Source: Pseudomonas fluorescens NCIMB 11764 (GTDB taxonomy: Bacteria > Pseudomonadota > Gammaproteobacteria > Pseudomonadales > Pseudomonadaceae). Taken from it: DNA of 64,000 nucleotides. Positions 55,379 through 64,000 of the stretch are shown here, piece after piece. The position numbers and the translations under genes are program-made. Under the pieces are notes generated by a model. The model was not told the DNA's origin and made no database searches. It saw nothing but the letters and a program-made list of their open reading frames with translations. The DNA is taken from the NCBI RefSeq assembly GCF_000293885.2, contig NZ_CP010945.1, positions 5,972,001 to 6,036,000 of the forward strand, in the 5' to 3' direction. Position 1 is the stretch's first letter; every line of letters begins with the position of its first letter.

Positions 55379-57282
55379 CACGAACGCAACTGTTTGAGCT
55401 TGCGATACAGAGTCGCGCGGCTGATGCCCAGGGCGTCGGCGGCGGCCGAGACGTTGCCCTGATGGCTGTCCAGGGACTGGCGAATCAGCTCCAGTTCGTT
55501 CTCACGAATACTCCCGGACGGAGGGCGCTCGCTGGCATTCAATTCGTCGAGCATGCTGTCGGGCAAGTGGTCGAGGGTAAGCACCGTGTCCCCCGGCTCG
55601 CGCATGGCCAGCGCGGTGCGCAAGACCATTTCCAGTTGGCGGATGTTGCCGGGCCAGTGATAGCCCGCCAGCAGGCGGTTCAGGTCGTCATGCAGGACCA
55701 TGGTCGGTGCGTCAAGTTTTGCCAGCAGGCGACTGACCAACCCGCTGAAATCGTCGCGCTCGCGCAGCGCCGGCAGCATCACGCTGATGCCGTTGACCCG
55801 GTAGAACAGGTCTTCGCGGAAGTGTTTTTCTTCGACTAGGCGTTTGAGGTCGCGGTGGGTGGCACAGATCAGGGCGACGTCGATGTCCTGTTCTTCGCCG
55901 GCGCCGAGCGGTGCGACTTTACGGTCCTGTAGAACGCGCAGCAGTCGCGCCTGCAGGGCCAGCGGCATGTCGCCGATTTCGTCGAGGAACAGCGTGCCGC
56001 CGTGGGCCTGTTGCAATCGACCGACCATGCCACCTCGACGGGAACCGGTGAACGCGCCTTCGCGGTAGCCGAACAGTTCCGACTCGATCAGGCCTTCGGG
56101 AATCGCCGCGCAGTTCACCGCGACAAAGGGTTTGTCGCAACGACTGCCGGCCATGTGCAAGGCGCGGGCAATGACTTCCTTGCCGGTGCCGGTTTCGCCG
56201 AGCAGCAACACCGGCAATTCGTTGGCCAGCCCTTGGCGTGCCATGCGCAAGGCGCGGGCATAACGGACATTGTTGCCGGCCAGGGCATCTAGATCGGGTT
56301 GCGGTTTAGTGGTTTTGGCGGTGCTGCGCGGCGGCGTGCTGACGTTGATCGACCGCTGCGGCGCGCGCAGGGTTTTGTAGAAGAACTCGCCTTTGGCGGT
56401 CTGCAGACTGCCGACGCCGCCCTGATGCAAACGCGACAGCAGTTGCAGGCCATCGACGCCGAGAAACTCTTCGCAACGGCGGCCGACCAGCGCCGAGCGT
56501 TCGGCGTGGAGCAACTGACAGGCCTGGGCACTGACCGCGAGAATCTGCCCGCCGAGGCTCACCGCCAGCAGGCCTTGCCAAGGGGATTCCAGGTATTGCC
56601 GACGGCTGTGGAAGGCCAGGACGATCTGGTCGGGGAAACTGGCGTTGAACACCCGGCTTTCGATCTGGCTGACGGCCATGGCCAGCAACGCGGTGCTGTC
56701 GTGAACGCGGCCGAGCGGACCTTCACGGGTCAGGTCGAGGACGCCGAGGATGTCGCCTTGCGGGCAATAAATCGGCACCGAGGTGCAGGAGAAATCGGTC
56801 AGGCTATCGAGGTAATGCTCGCCGCAATCGATCATCGTCGGCCGGGCTTCCACCAGTGCGGTGCCCAGCGCGTTGGTGCCGCGAGCGGCTTCGCTCCAGC
56901 AGGCGCCGAGGGTGATGTCTTGCAGGCCGCTGCCCTTGAGGCGATCGGCCCGGCCTTCGACGGCAAGGATGGTGGCGTCGGAATTGGCGAGGATGATCAG
57001 CCCTTCCTTGCCCTGGCGCTCGGCCAGGTAATCGATGGCCGGCAACGCCGCGTCGATCAGCAGACGATTGCTCGACAACAGCACATCGAGGCTCGCGCTC
57101 GATTCCAGTGTCAGTTCATGTTTGCCGTTGAAATGCACGCCATGGCTGAGGCTGCGCCGCCACGATGCATCGATTTCTGCGCGCAACACGCCATCGGGGA
57201 CTTCGCCCTCGAGGTGGAGTTTTTCCCGGGCCAGCCGGGCTTCGCGGTGCAGCTTGGGGGAAGTTGTTTTTATCAGCGTCAT
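55378..57282 (-). CDS. AcoR-like sigma-54-dependent activator of the amine dehydrogenase genes
   Basis: The 634-residue regulator has an N-terminal GAF-like sensor region (about 60-210) and a PAS-like part (about 220-310). The AAA+ domain (about 340-560) has Walker A GETGTGKE and the sigma-54 contact loop GAFTG, and a Fis-type helix-turn-helix ([13 protein letters not shown]) closes the protein. It probably senses an amine or aldehyde. It is the first gene of the unit with qhpF, qhpE and qhpG, and sigma-54-type promoters precede both the aldehyde dehydrogenase gene and, less clearly, qhpA. The start is ATG 57282; the preceding codon is TTG. Confidence 0.87.
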   Translation of the reverse strand: MTLIKTTSPKLHREARLAREKLHLEGEVPDGVLRAEIDASWRRSLSHGVHFNGKHELTLESSASLDVLLSSNRLLIDAALPAIDYLAERQGKEGLIILANSDATILAVEGRADRLKGSGLQDITLGACWSEAARGTNALGTALVEARPTMIDCGEHYLDSLTDFSCTSVPIYCPQGDILGVLDLTREGPLGRVHDSTALLAMAVSQIESRVFNASFPDQIVLAFHSRRQYLESPWQGLLAVSLGGQILAVSAQACQLLHAERSALVGRRCEEFLGVDGLQLLSRLHQGGVGSLQTAKGEFFYKTLRAPQRSINVSTPPRSTAKTTKPQPDLDALAGNNVRYARALRMARQGLANELPVLLLGETGTGKEVIARALHMAGSRCDKPFVAVNCAAIPEGLIESELFGYREGAFTGSRRGGMVGRLQQAHGGTLFLDEIGDMPLALQARLLRVLQDRKVAPLGAGEEQDIDVALICATHRDLKRLVEEKHFREDLFYRVNGISVMLPALRERDDFSGLVSRLLAKLDAPTMVLHDDLNRLLAGYHWPGNIRQLEMVLRTALAMREPGDTVLTLDHLPDSMLDELNASERPPSGSIRENELELIRQSLDSHQGNVSAAADALGISRATLYRKLKQLRS

Positions 57283-57412
57283 CAAGCGCTCCGGATCGGT
57301 CCGCCCTGCGCTCTTTTAAGTTCAGCGCCCTGCCGCAATCTTTACGTTAACGTCAGGGCGATGGCAAGTGCCTTACGGCGTTTGGGATTCATCCGTTGCA
57401 CCGAGTTATCGT

Positions 57413-57510
57413 TCTTCGCGAGCAAGCCCGCTTCCACAGGTTCAGCGTCAATCACACATAGGCGGTTCGACTCGAACACTGTGGGAGCGGGCTTGCCCGC
57501 GAAAGCGGCC
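57413..57510. repeat. REP-type inverted pair
   Basis: TTCGCGAGCAAGCCCGCTTCC and GTGGGAGCGGGCTTGCCCGC face each other in the gap between the regulator gene and the amidohydrolase gene. Confidence 0.8.
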
Positions 57511-57528
57511 TGTCAGGCACCACCCAAC

Positions 57529-58554
57529 TCAGATCTGCCACACCTCTGGCCCGACAAAAAACGCCCGCGCATTATCCTCAAGACTCTCCAGGTGATACCC
57601 CCCTTCCTGCACAATCAGACACGGCAAACCCAGGCTGCGAACCCGCTCACCCAGCCGCTTGAACCCTTCGCGCGTCACCGCCACTTTACTCTGCGGGTCC
57701 AGCTCGAAAATATCGAAGCCCAACGACAGCACCAGCACTTGCGCAGCAAAATCCTTCACCGCTGCCAGCGCCACGTCCAGTTGCCCGAGAAAGTCCGCCT
57801 CACTCGCACCATGGGCCATCGGCAAGTTGAGGTTGAATCCCTCACCCACCCCGACACCGCGCTCGTCCCCAAACCCGGCAACCCCCGGATAGAAATTGGT
57901 CGGATCGCCATGGACCGAAACATACAGCACATCATCGCGGTCGTAGAAAATCTCCTGAATTCCTTGTCCATGGTGCATGTCGGTATCGAGCACCGCGACG
58001 CGATCAAACCCGCCGCGCAACACCTGCGCCGCCACCGCCGCGTTGTTCAAATAACAGAAACCACCCGCCGCCTCCGCTCGAGCGTGATGCCCCGGTGGAC
58101 GGCACACGGCGTACGCCGCCGGCTCGCCATCGAGCAACGCCTGTGCCCCGGCCACTGCGCTTTGCGCCGACCAATAAGCCGAGCGCCAGGTCTGTTCGCC
58201 CACCGGGCAACTGCCGTCCGCGAGATACCGGGCAGCCTGAGCCAGAATTCCGCGCAGGGCGTTGGGCTCGCGGACGAAGATGTTTGACATCACTTCGTCG
58301 CCCCAATCTTCAGGCACTTCCTTCCAGCGCTGATGCGCTTCCTGCAAAAACGCCAGGTAGGGCGCGCCGTGCACCGCCAGCAGCGGCTCAAGTCCGGCAT
58401 CGGCCGGTTGCTCGACTTTGAAGCCCAATGAGTGAGACGCCTGCAGCAGGCGCTGCGCACGCTCCGGCACTTCCTGCGGCGTGCGCATCTGCCCACGGGA
58501 GTAGTAACTGCGTGGATGATGAAGCAATTGTTCAGGATGAAAAAAACTGCGCAT
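57529..58554 (-). CDS. Histone deacetylase-family acetylpolyamine amidohydrolase
   Basis: The 341-residue enzyme has the deacetylase-fold motifs RPPGHHA (about residues 150-156), GFCYLNNAA (about 165-173) and the zinc-binding DTDMHHGQG (about 191-199, with Asp and His ligands). Bacterial members with this start (FFHPEQLLHHP) deacetylate acetylated polyamines such as acetylputrescine or acetylcadaverine. The gene is on the same strand as the catabolic unit to its right but is separated from it by a repeat, so it is probably a separate unit. The nearby amine dehydrogenase fits a general theme of amine use; this is inference. Confidence 0.87.
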   Translation of the reverse strand: MRSFFHPEQLLHHPRSYYSRGQMRTPQEVPERAQRLLQASHSLGFKVEQPADAGLEPLLAVHGAPYLAFLQEAHQRWKEVPEDWGDEVMSNIFVREPNALRGILAQAARYLADGSCPVGEQTWRSAYWSAQSAVAGAQALLDGEPAAYAVCRPPGHHARAEAAGGFCYLNNAAVAAQVLRGGFDRVAVLDTDMHHGQGIQEIFYDRDDVLYVSVHGDPTNFYPGVAGFGDERGVGVGEGFNLNLPMAHGASEADFLGQLDVALAAVKDFAAQVLVLSLGFDIFELDPQSKVAVTREGFKRLGERVRSLGLPCLIVQEGGYHLESLEDNARAFFVGPEVWQI

Positions 58555-58590
58555 GGGTGAATACCTAATCTTGGGCCTAGACGAATGCCC

Positions 58591-58703
58591 TGTGGCGAGC
58601 GAGCTTGCTCGCGCTGGGCTGCGTAGCGGCCCCGAAACTCAGGCAGGCCTCGCAGTTGATGTGAGTGCTGCGCACTCAAGCGCGAACAAGCTCGCTCGCC
58701 ACA
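58591..58703. repeat. REP-type inverted pair, GTGGCGAGCGAGCTTGCTCGC variant
   Basis: TGTGGCGAGCGAGCTTGCTC and its complement enclose a variable centre. The arms differ from the common type by GAGCGAG in place of GAGGGAG, with a matching change in both arms. Confidence 0.85.
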
Positions 58704-58727
58704 GGTGTTGTGTTTGCAGCCTGTTTA

Positions 58728-59957
58728 TTAATTTGCAATGCCGGCGCGGGACAACACCGCGTTGAGCAACACATCCGTACCCTGCCGCACATCGTCAGGC
58801 AGCACATCTTCCGCTTCGTTATGACTCAAGCCACCCACGCACGGTATAAACACCATCGCCGTCGGACAGAACCGCGCCAGATGAATCGCGTCATGCCCGG
58901 CACCGCTGACTATCGATTGCTGAGCGTAGCCCAGCGCATCCACCGCTTGCTGCACCGCCGCCACGCACTCCGCATCGAACGGCGTCGCCGGGCTGATCCA
59001 GTGCGGGGTGACCGTCAGCTTCAGACCGCGCCCATCGGCAATCGCCTGAAGCCGCGCGCGCACCTGCTGCTCCATCGCCTCGATGGCTTCGTCGCGATGG
59101 TGACGCAGATCGACGGTGAAATTCACCAGCCCCGGAATGGTATTGCGCGACGACTTGTTGATGCTCAATTCACCGACGGTGGTCAGGCCTTCCGGCGCGA
59201 AATCGGCCGCCAGACCTTCAATCGCCTGAATCATCCGCGCCACGCCGTACAAGGCGTCCTTGCGCAGTGGCATGGGCGTGGTGCCCGCGTGGGCGGCCAT
59301 GCCTTCGACCCGTACGTCGAGCCAGCGAATCGCCTGGCCGCCGCTGACCACGCCAATGCTTTTGGCGTTGTCCTCGAGAATCGGGCCCTGTTCGATGTGC
59401 GCTTCAAAATACGCATCCACCGCACCACCCAACGGACGCTCCCCGGCGTAACCGGTGCGCTGCAATGCATCGGCGACGCTGACGCCATCAATGTCTTGCA
59501 CCGCCAGCGCCGCGTCCAGTTGCATGATCCCGGTGAACACCGCCGAACCGAACATCGCCGGGGTGAAGCGCGCGCCTTCTTCATTGGTCCACACCGCCAC
59601 TTCCAGCGGTTTGCGGGTCTGGATGCCGAGGTCGTTGAGGCAACGCACCACTTCCAGGCCGGCAAGTACGCCGTACACGCCGTCGAAGCGTCCGCCTTCA
59701 GGCTGGGTGTCGAGGTGGCTGCCCATCATCACCGGCGCGGCGTCCGGATCAGTGCCGGCGCGGCGGGCGAACAGGTTGCCGATGGCGTCCACGCTCAGGG
59801 TCATGCCGGCTTCACGGCACCAGTGGGCAAACAGTTCGCGACCGGCCTTGTCTTCATCGCTCAGGGCCAGACGGCAACTGCCGCCGCGTGCGGTGGCGCC
59901 GATTTCGGCCATCGCCATCAGACTCGCCCACAGGCGTTCGCCATTGATTTTCAACAT
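58728..59957 (-). CDS. M20-family Zn-dependent amidohydrolase (allantoate amidohydrolase or N-carbamoyl-amino acid hydrolase type)
   Basis: The 409-residue enzyme has the early metal-ligand motif MGSHLDTQPEGGRFDG (about residues 78-93) and TNEEGARF (about 125-132), and a late His in GHDAIHLA (about 380). These are the hallmarks of the hydantoinase/carbamoylase group of M20 enzymes, which hydrolyse a C-N bond in N-carbamoyl amino acids, allantoate or ureidoglycolate-like compounds. AGGAG precedes ATG 59957. It is the last gene of a minus-strand unit with RraA, RidA, a transporter and other enzymes. The substrate cannot be fixed by sequence. Confidence 0.87.
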   Translation of the reverse strand: MLKINGERLWASLMAMAEIGATARGGSCRLALSDEDKAGRELFAHWCREAGMTLSVDAIGNLFARRAGTDPDAAPVMMGSHLDTQPEGGRFDGVYGVLAGLEVVRCLNDLGIQTRKPLEVAVWTNEEGARFTPAMFGSAVFTGIMQLDAALAVQDIDGVSVADALQRTGYAGERPLGGAVDAYFEAHIEQGPILEDNAKSIGVVSGGQAIRWLDVRVEGMAAHAGTTPMPLRKDALYGVARMIQAIEGLAADFAPEGLTTVGELSINKSSRNTIPGLVNFTVDLRHHRDEAIEAMEQQVRARLQAIADGRGLKLTVTPHWISPATPFDAECVAAVQQAVDALGYAQQSIVSGAGHDAIHLARFCPTAMVFIPCVGGLSHNEAEDVLPDDVRQGTDVLLNAVLSRAGIAN

Positions 59958-60043
59958 AAGTAACTCCTGGAAAAACGGTGATTAAGCACTGGCCAGCTCA
60001 ACGTGTTCAGCGCTGGCATGGCGACGGGAAAGGGACTGACGGC

Positions 60044-60655
60044 CTAGACACGCAACACCTGCGCGACCGGCTCGCCAGCGCGCAAACGTTCGAGCAAACG
60101 TGGCTCGGCGTGATCGGACGCCAGCGCCTGTTCGATCACGCTGGCCGCCGTTGACCAGTCGAGAAACAGCACACCGTTGTCGTCCCCCAGCACCAGATCG
60201 CCCGGCTGTACCGTGACACCTGCGCACTGAATCGGCTGATTGATTTCGCTGTCGCCCCGGCCATGCAACTTGGTGGTCAGCAGGCTGGTGCCGCGAGCGA
60301 AGACGGGTAACCCGCCTTCGCGCAGTTCCAGCAGATCAGTGACCGCGCCGTCCACCACGATTCCTGCCGCACCGGCGCAACTCGCGGCGCAACTGGTGAC
60401 CGCGCCGACCGGGGCGTGCTGCCAGTCGCCGCCCGTGTCGATCACCAGCACATCACCCGGTTTTATCAGCACCAACGCCTGGTTGACGGCAATGGCGTCG
60501 GCGCCCACCAGTTTCAGCGTCAACGCCCGGCCGACCAGTTTCACATTGGGCACCATGGCCCGCAGCTGCGAGTCGGCAAAGCCCTCCTCGAGAAAATGCC
60601 CGAGGGTGGGAAAGCTCACCGCTTTGAACTGCTCGATCAGCTGCGACTTATCCAC
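60044..60655 (-). CDS. RraA-family protein, possible 4-hydroxy-4-methyl-2-oxoglutarate aldolase type
   Basis: The 203-residue protein has the RraA-fold signatures DTGGDWQHAPVG (about residues 73-84) and GIVVDGAVTDL (about 99-109). Members are either regulators of RNase E or divalent-metal aldolases and decarboxylases acting on oxaloacetate or 4-hydroxy-2-oxo acids. In a catabolic operon the enzyme role is far more likely. The start is GTG 60655 with AAGGAG upstream, and it overlaps the end of the RidA gene by 8 bases. Confidence 0.83.
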   Translation of the reverse strand: MDKSQLIEQFKAVSFPTLGHFLEEGFADSQLRAMVPNVKLVGRALTLKLVGADAIAVNQALVLIKPGDVLVIDTGGDWQHAPVGAVTSCAASCAGAAGIVVDGAVTDLLELREGGLPVFARGTSLLTTKLHGRGDSEINQPIQCAGVTVQPGDLVLGDDNGVLFLDWSTAASVIEQALASDHAEPRLLERLRAGEPVAQVLRV

Positions 60656-61055
60656 GTGGCGACTCCTTCGTGATCAACTCGGCCACACAATCGATCTCCA
60701 GTGACACGCCCCACAGCGCCACACACACCGTGGTTCGCGCCGGAGGCGCATGGCCGAGAAGCTCGCGGTACACCGCGTTGAACGGCTCCAGTTGCGCGGG
60801 ATCGGTCAGGTACGCGTTGACCTTGATCACATGGCTGAAATCGGAGCCCGCCTCGATCAGGATCGCCTCGAGATTGCGCAAGGTTTGCCGCACTTGCTCG
60901 GTGAAATCGACGGGCTGGTCGTCGAGCCCGCTTTGCGCCGGAATCTGCCCGGCGGTGAACACCAGATGGCCGCTGACCACCGCTTGAGAGTAAGGCCCGA
61001 CCGGGCCGATGAAACCCGGGGCCGACTGGATTCTGCGCATGCTGTTGAACTCCAT
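60648..61055 (-). CDS. RidA-family (YjgF/YER057c/UK114) protein
   Basis: The 135-residue protein has the RidA core: GPYSQAVVSGHLVFTAGQIP (about residues 20-39), then NLEAILIEAGSDFSHVIKVNAYL, and RTTVCVALW with the Arg that binds substrate carboxylates. RidA proteins hydrolyse reactive enamine or imine intermediates; others in catabolic clusters act as deaminases. It is coupled to RraA (8-base overlap) and lies 3 bases after the transporter gene's neighbour boundary. Confidence 0.87.
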   Translation of the reverse strand: MEFNSMRRIQSAPGFIGPVGPYSQAVVSGHLVFTAGQIPAQSGLDDQPVDFTEQVRQTLRNLEAILIEAGSDFSHVIKVNAYLTDPAQLEPFNAVYRELLGHAPPARTTVCVALWGVSLEIDCVAELITKESPRG

Positions 61056-61058
61056 GGA

Positions 61059-62438
61059 TCAGGCCGCAGCCGATTTGAAAGGTTTGCGAGCGGGTTGGTC
61101 GTCGGCAGTCGCCCCCGCCGGAATTTCGCTGATGTCGCGCTTGAAGGTCTCGGTCAGCAGCAACAGCGCCAACAGGGAAATCAGTGCCGCGCCGATCATG
61201 TACCAGGCCACCGACGAGCCTTTGCCAGTGGCTGCGAGCAACGCGGTGGTGACGATAGGCGTCGCTGCGCTGCCGAGCAGCCCGGACAACATGTAGCTGA
61301 TCGACAGCCCCGAATAGCGCACCCGCGTGCCGAACAACTCCGCCAGGAAAGTCGCAATCGGCCCGTAGTTGGCGGCGAAGGCAGTCATCAACAGCAAGTA
61401 GCCGAAGATCACCAACGACAGCTCTTTGGTGTCCATCAACCAGAACATCGGGAACGCCACCAACGCCTCGGCAACGATGCCGGCGACGATGATCGGCTTG
61501 CGTCCGTAACGGTCCGACAGCGCACCAAATACCGGCAACATGACGATGCACCAGGCGCAGGACAGCAGCACTACACCGAGCATCACGCTGCGACTGAAGC
61601 CCAGATTCTGCGTGCCGTACGTCAGGCCGAACGCGACGATGATGTTGAACGACGCGCCGGTCGACATCGTCGCAATACCGCCAAGCACCACTTGTTTCCA
61701 GTACTTGCGAAAGACTTCGGCCAACGGCATTTTCACCTGCTCTTCGGCTTCCTTGACCTTGTTGAACGCCGGGGTTTCAGCGATGTTCAGGCGAATGTAC
61801 AAGCCCACGGCGATCAGCAAAACGCTGGCCAGGAACGGAATGCGCCAGCCCCAGGCCAGCAGGTCCTCAGGCGACAGCCACGCCGCGATCACCAGGAACG
61901 CCAGGTTGGCAATCATGGTCCCGGCGGGCACGCCGATCTGCACCCAGGAACCGTACAAGCCGCGCTTGTTGGCCGGCGCATGCTCCACCGCCATCAGCAC
62001 CGCCCCGCCCCACTCGCCGCCCAGTGCCAGGCCTTGAATGACCCTGAGCAATAACAACAGGATGGGCGCCCAGATACCGATGGCCGCATAGTTGGGCAAC
62101 AGGCCGATGGCGAATGTGGCGGCGCCCATGGTCAGCAGCGAAATCAACAACATCGACTTCCGCCCCAGCTTGTCGCCGAAGTGCCCGAACAATGCCGCGC
62201 CGACGATCCTCGCCAGATAGGCCGAAGCGAACGTGCCGAACGCCAGTAAGGTGCCGATCAACGGCACGAAATCCGGGAAGAACACTTTGTTGAACACCAG
62301 CGCTGACGCGGTGGCGAAAACAAACAAGTCGTACCATTCCACGGTGGTGCCGATGACACTGGCCACGGCGACTTTTTTCATGCTGATTGCAACTTCCGGT
62401 GGTGCGCCGGACTTTTCTGCGGACGATAGATCGCTCAT
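61059..62438 (-). CDS. MHS-family MFS transporter (metabolite:proton symporter)
   Basis: The 459-residue protein has about 12 membrane segments and the MHS-type marks TVEWYDLFVFATAS near the start, GHFGDKLGRKSML in loop 2-3 and LALGGEWGGAVLMAVEHAP in the middle. Relatives import dicarboxylates, shikimate, proline betaine or similar acids with protons. Its place in the operon suggests that it takes up the substrate of the pathway. ATG 62438 has GGAG upstream; a GTG one codon earlier is possible. Confidence 0.88.
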   Translation of the reverse strand: MSDLSSAEKSGAPPEVAISMKKVAVASVIGTTVEWYDLFVFATASALVFNKVFFPDFVPLIGTLLAFGTFASAYLARIVGAALFGHFGDKLGRKSMLLISLLTMGAATFAIGLLPNYAAIGIWAPILLLLLRVIQGLALGGEWGGAVLMAVEHAPANKRGLYGSWVQIGVPAGTMIANLAFLVIAAWLSPEDLLAWGWRIPFLASVLLIAVGLYIRLNIAETPAFNKVKEAEEQVKMPLAEVFRKYWKQVVLGGIATMSTGASFNIIVAFGLTYGTQNLGFSRSVMLGVVLLSCAWCIVMLPVFGALSDRYGRKPIIVAGIVAEALVAFPMFWLMDTKELSLVIFGYLLLMTAFAANYGPIATFLAELFGTRVRYSGLSISYMLSGLLGSAATPIVTTALLAATGKGSSVAWYMIGAALISLLALLLLTETFKRDISEIPAGATADDQPARKPFKSAAA

Positions 62439-62543
62439 CACTGACTCCAGGAATTTGTTTAATTGTTTTGACTGGCAGTAAAACGTTCGAGGTGAGGGAT
62501 TGTTGTTATGTCTCGCCCAACTTGGCGGGCGAGTTAGTCAGTC

Positions 62544-63473
62544 TCAATAACCGAGTGTTCGGTCGGCGCAATTCAATAGTGGTTCATCGGCGTTTAAACG
62601 GCGAAAGTTCTCTGCCACTTGTTCGGCAATGCAATCGTGGGACGCGGCCGAGGCCATGTGTGGCGTGATCGCGACGCCCGGCATGGTCCAGAGGCGATGA
62701 TGGGGCGGAAGCGGTTCTTGTTCGAAAACATCCAGCAAGGCGCCGCGCAGTTTTCCTGCTTTCAGGGCACGTTCGAGGTCGTCGATGTTGAGGTGACCGC
62801 CGCGACCGCAATTAACCAGTGCGGCGCCATTGGCCAGATGTTCGAAGGTTGAATTACCGAGGATGCCGCGCGTCTCGCGGGTCAGTGGAAGCAAGTTGAT
62901 CAACAGCTCCACGCCCTCAAGAAACGGGTTCAGTTGTTCGGCACCGGCGAAGATCTGGACACCGTTCAGATCCTTGCTACGACGGGCCCAGCCTCGAACG
63001 TCATAACCGGCGGCAGCCAGATCCTGAGCAATGGCGCTACCCAACGATCCCAGCCCCATCACACCGACCTTGAATTGCCCCGCCGCCCGTTGCAGCGGTC
63101 GCTCCCAGTGTTGATTGCGTTGTTGTTCCAGCACCTGATCAAAGCCACGGTGATAGTGAATCACCGCCCAGCGCACGTACTCGGTCATGCCTTGGCGGTG
63201 GCCGGGATCAACCACCCGGCATACCGGCAGATCCGGGCACGACGGGTCATGTTCGAGGTGATCGATGCCGGCCGCCACTGAGTGGAGGACCTGTAGGTTC
63301 GGCAACGCGGCCAGGCTGCCCGGCAAAGGAAACCAGCAGGCGGCAATCTGCGCGTGTTCAGCCAGCGGATCATCCGCCAGCACGGTGGTGAGCTGCGGCG
63401 CGCTACGGGCAAACGCCGCCTGCAATTGCTGGAGCAGCAAGGTGTCGCGGGACAGCAAAACCACGGTGTTCAT
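62544..63473 (-). CDS. D-2-hydroxyacid dehydrogenase, GhrA-like
   Basis: The 309-residue enzyme has the NAD(P)-binding motif GVMGLGSLGSAIAQDL (about residues 138-153), the active-site Arg in NCGRGGHLN, Glu in EQEPLP and His in ITPHMAS. It matches glyoxylate/hydroxypyruvate reductase A-type enzymes that reduce a 2-oxo acid. Its start overlaps the stop of the aldolase gene by 4 bases. In this pathway it may reduce or oxidise a short oxo/hydroxy acid. The 102-base gap after it (62439-62543) may hold a second promoter. Confidence 0.87.
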   Translation of the reverse strand: MNTVVLLSRDTLLLQQLQAAFARSAPQLTTVLADDPLAEHAQIAACWFPLPGSLAALPNLQVLHSVAAGIDHLEHDPSCPDLPVCRVVDPGHRQGMTEYVRWAVIHYHRGFDQVLEQQRNQHWERPLQRAAGQFKVGVMGLGSLGSAIAQDLAAAGYDVRGWARRSKDLNGVQIFAGAEQLNPFLEGVELLINLLPLTRETRGILGNSTFEHLANGAALVNCGRGGHLNIDDLERALKAGKLRGALLDVFEQEPLPPHHRLWTMPGVAITPHMASAASHDCIAEQVAENFRRLNADEPLLNCADRTLGY

Positions 63474-64000
63474 GACAGATAGGACTCACGCTGGGATTCG
63501 ATCAGGGTCAGTGCGGCCTCCCAGGCCAGGTCGATGATGTTGTCCTGTTCATCGCGGTCAAACTGTTCAGCGGTGTGTGCACAGACTTCCGGGGACGGGT
63601 AATGCAATTCGCAACCACCGGCCAGCGCGGCGACCTGCGCCTGACAGGCACGCTCAAGGAAGTGAATTTCCTGAAACGCCTGAGCCACGCCCGACCCACC
63701 GACCAGCAAGCCGTGGTTACGCAGGATCATCGCCCGGTGCGGCCCCAGGTCGTCGATCAAACGCCCGCGCTCATCCAGCGACAGCGCGATACCTTCGTAG
63801 GTGTGGTACGCCAGCTTGCCGTAGAACTTCAGCGCATGCTGACTGATCGGCAGCAAACCTTGCTTCTGCGCGGCAACGGCCATGCCGGCGGCGGTGTGGG
63901 TGTGAATCACGCAGTTGAGATCCGGTCGGGCCATGTGGATCGCCGAATGAATGACGAAGCCGGCGGCGTTGACCCGATGACCTTCGTAGGCCGGGTCGAC
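63470..64000 (-). CDS. Class II aldolase/adducin-family protein (cut by right edge)
   Basis: The frame is open to base 64000, so the N-terminus lies outside the window; about 176 residues are seen. HTHTAAG gives two zinc-binding His residues, and a later region ILRNHGLLVGG has a third. This is the class II aldolase fold, which covers fuculose-phosphate and related aldolases and some decarboxylases. It is the first visible gene of the minus-strand unit and overlaps the dehydrogenase gene by 4 bases. The substrate is not evident. Confidence 0.85.
   Translation of the reverse strand, partial: VDPAYEGHRVNAAGFVIHSAIHMARPDLNCVIHTHTAAGMAVAAQKQGLLPISQHALKFYGKLAYHTYEGIALSLDERGRLIDDLGPHRAMILRNHGLLVGGSGVAQAFQEIHFLERACQAQVAALAGGCELHYPSPEVCAHTAEQFDRDEQDNIIDLAWEAALTLIESQRESYLS

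Overview
The window is chromosomal DNA of a fluorescent Pseudomonas, most likely of the P. fluorescens group. Supporting signs are a pyoverdine receptor and pyoverdine-type NRPS genes, tandem RsmX-like sRNA genes, DUF1652 and DUF6124 proteins, and many short GC-rich intergenic palindromes. I saw no rRNA, tRNA, CRISPR array, prophage or insertion sequence.

Region 1 (1-9 kb): the 3' end of pvdE and the ferripyoverdine receptor gene fpvA, which has a Fur-box-like site. Accessory genes follow: a lipoprotein, an AT-rich metallo-hydrolase/methyltransferase pair, a shortened acetyltransferase, an orphan antitoxin-like gene, a DUF6124 gene behind a structured leader, and an alpha/beta hydrolase. Region 2 (9.1-36.8 kb, minus strand): the pyoverdine peptide assembly line, transcribed as NRPS-A (25181-34423), a TauD-like hydroxylase, NRPS-B, and NRPS-C with its terminal thioesterase. 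A type II thioesterase and an MFS protein lie upstream. Reading the adenylation pockets by eye gives D-Ser, a basic residue (probably Lys), His, D-aThr, Ser and an Orn-type residue. NRPS-B opens with a condensation-like domain that has lost its catalytic histidines. It sits beside the hydroxylase, as expected of an interface domain for beta-hydroxylation of a carrier-bound His. The predicted chain resembles a known pyoverdine family, Ser-Lys-OHHis-aThr-Ser-cOHOrn.

Region 3 (37-43.3 kb): a GH15 glycosidase, an unknown small protein, a GlxA-type regulator divergent from an isocyanide hydratase gene, two tandem RsmX-like sRNA genes with matching Gac-type promoters, an SRPBCC protein and an LprI-like protein.

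Region 4 (43.4-57.3 kb): a quinohemoprotein amine dehydrogenase system. Structural genes qhpA-qhpD-qhpC-qhpB lie on the minus strand. An aldehyde dehydrogenase gene lies on the plus strand behind a sigma-54 promoter. Maturation genes qhpG, qhpE and qhpF overlap one another and a sigma-54 activator gene. A shared inverted-repeat motif upstream of both structural units suggests the activator controls both.

Region 5 (57.5-64 kb, minus strand): an acetylpolyamine-amidohydrolase-like protein, then a probable catabolic operon: class II aldolase (cut by the window edge), 2-hydroxyacid dehydrogenase, MHS transporter, RidA, RraA and an M20 amidohydrolase. Its substrate is not evident.
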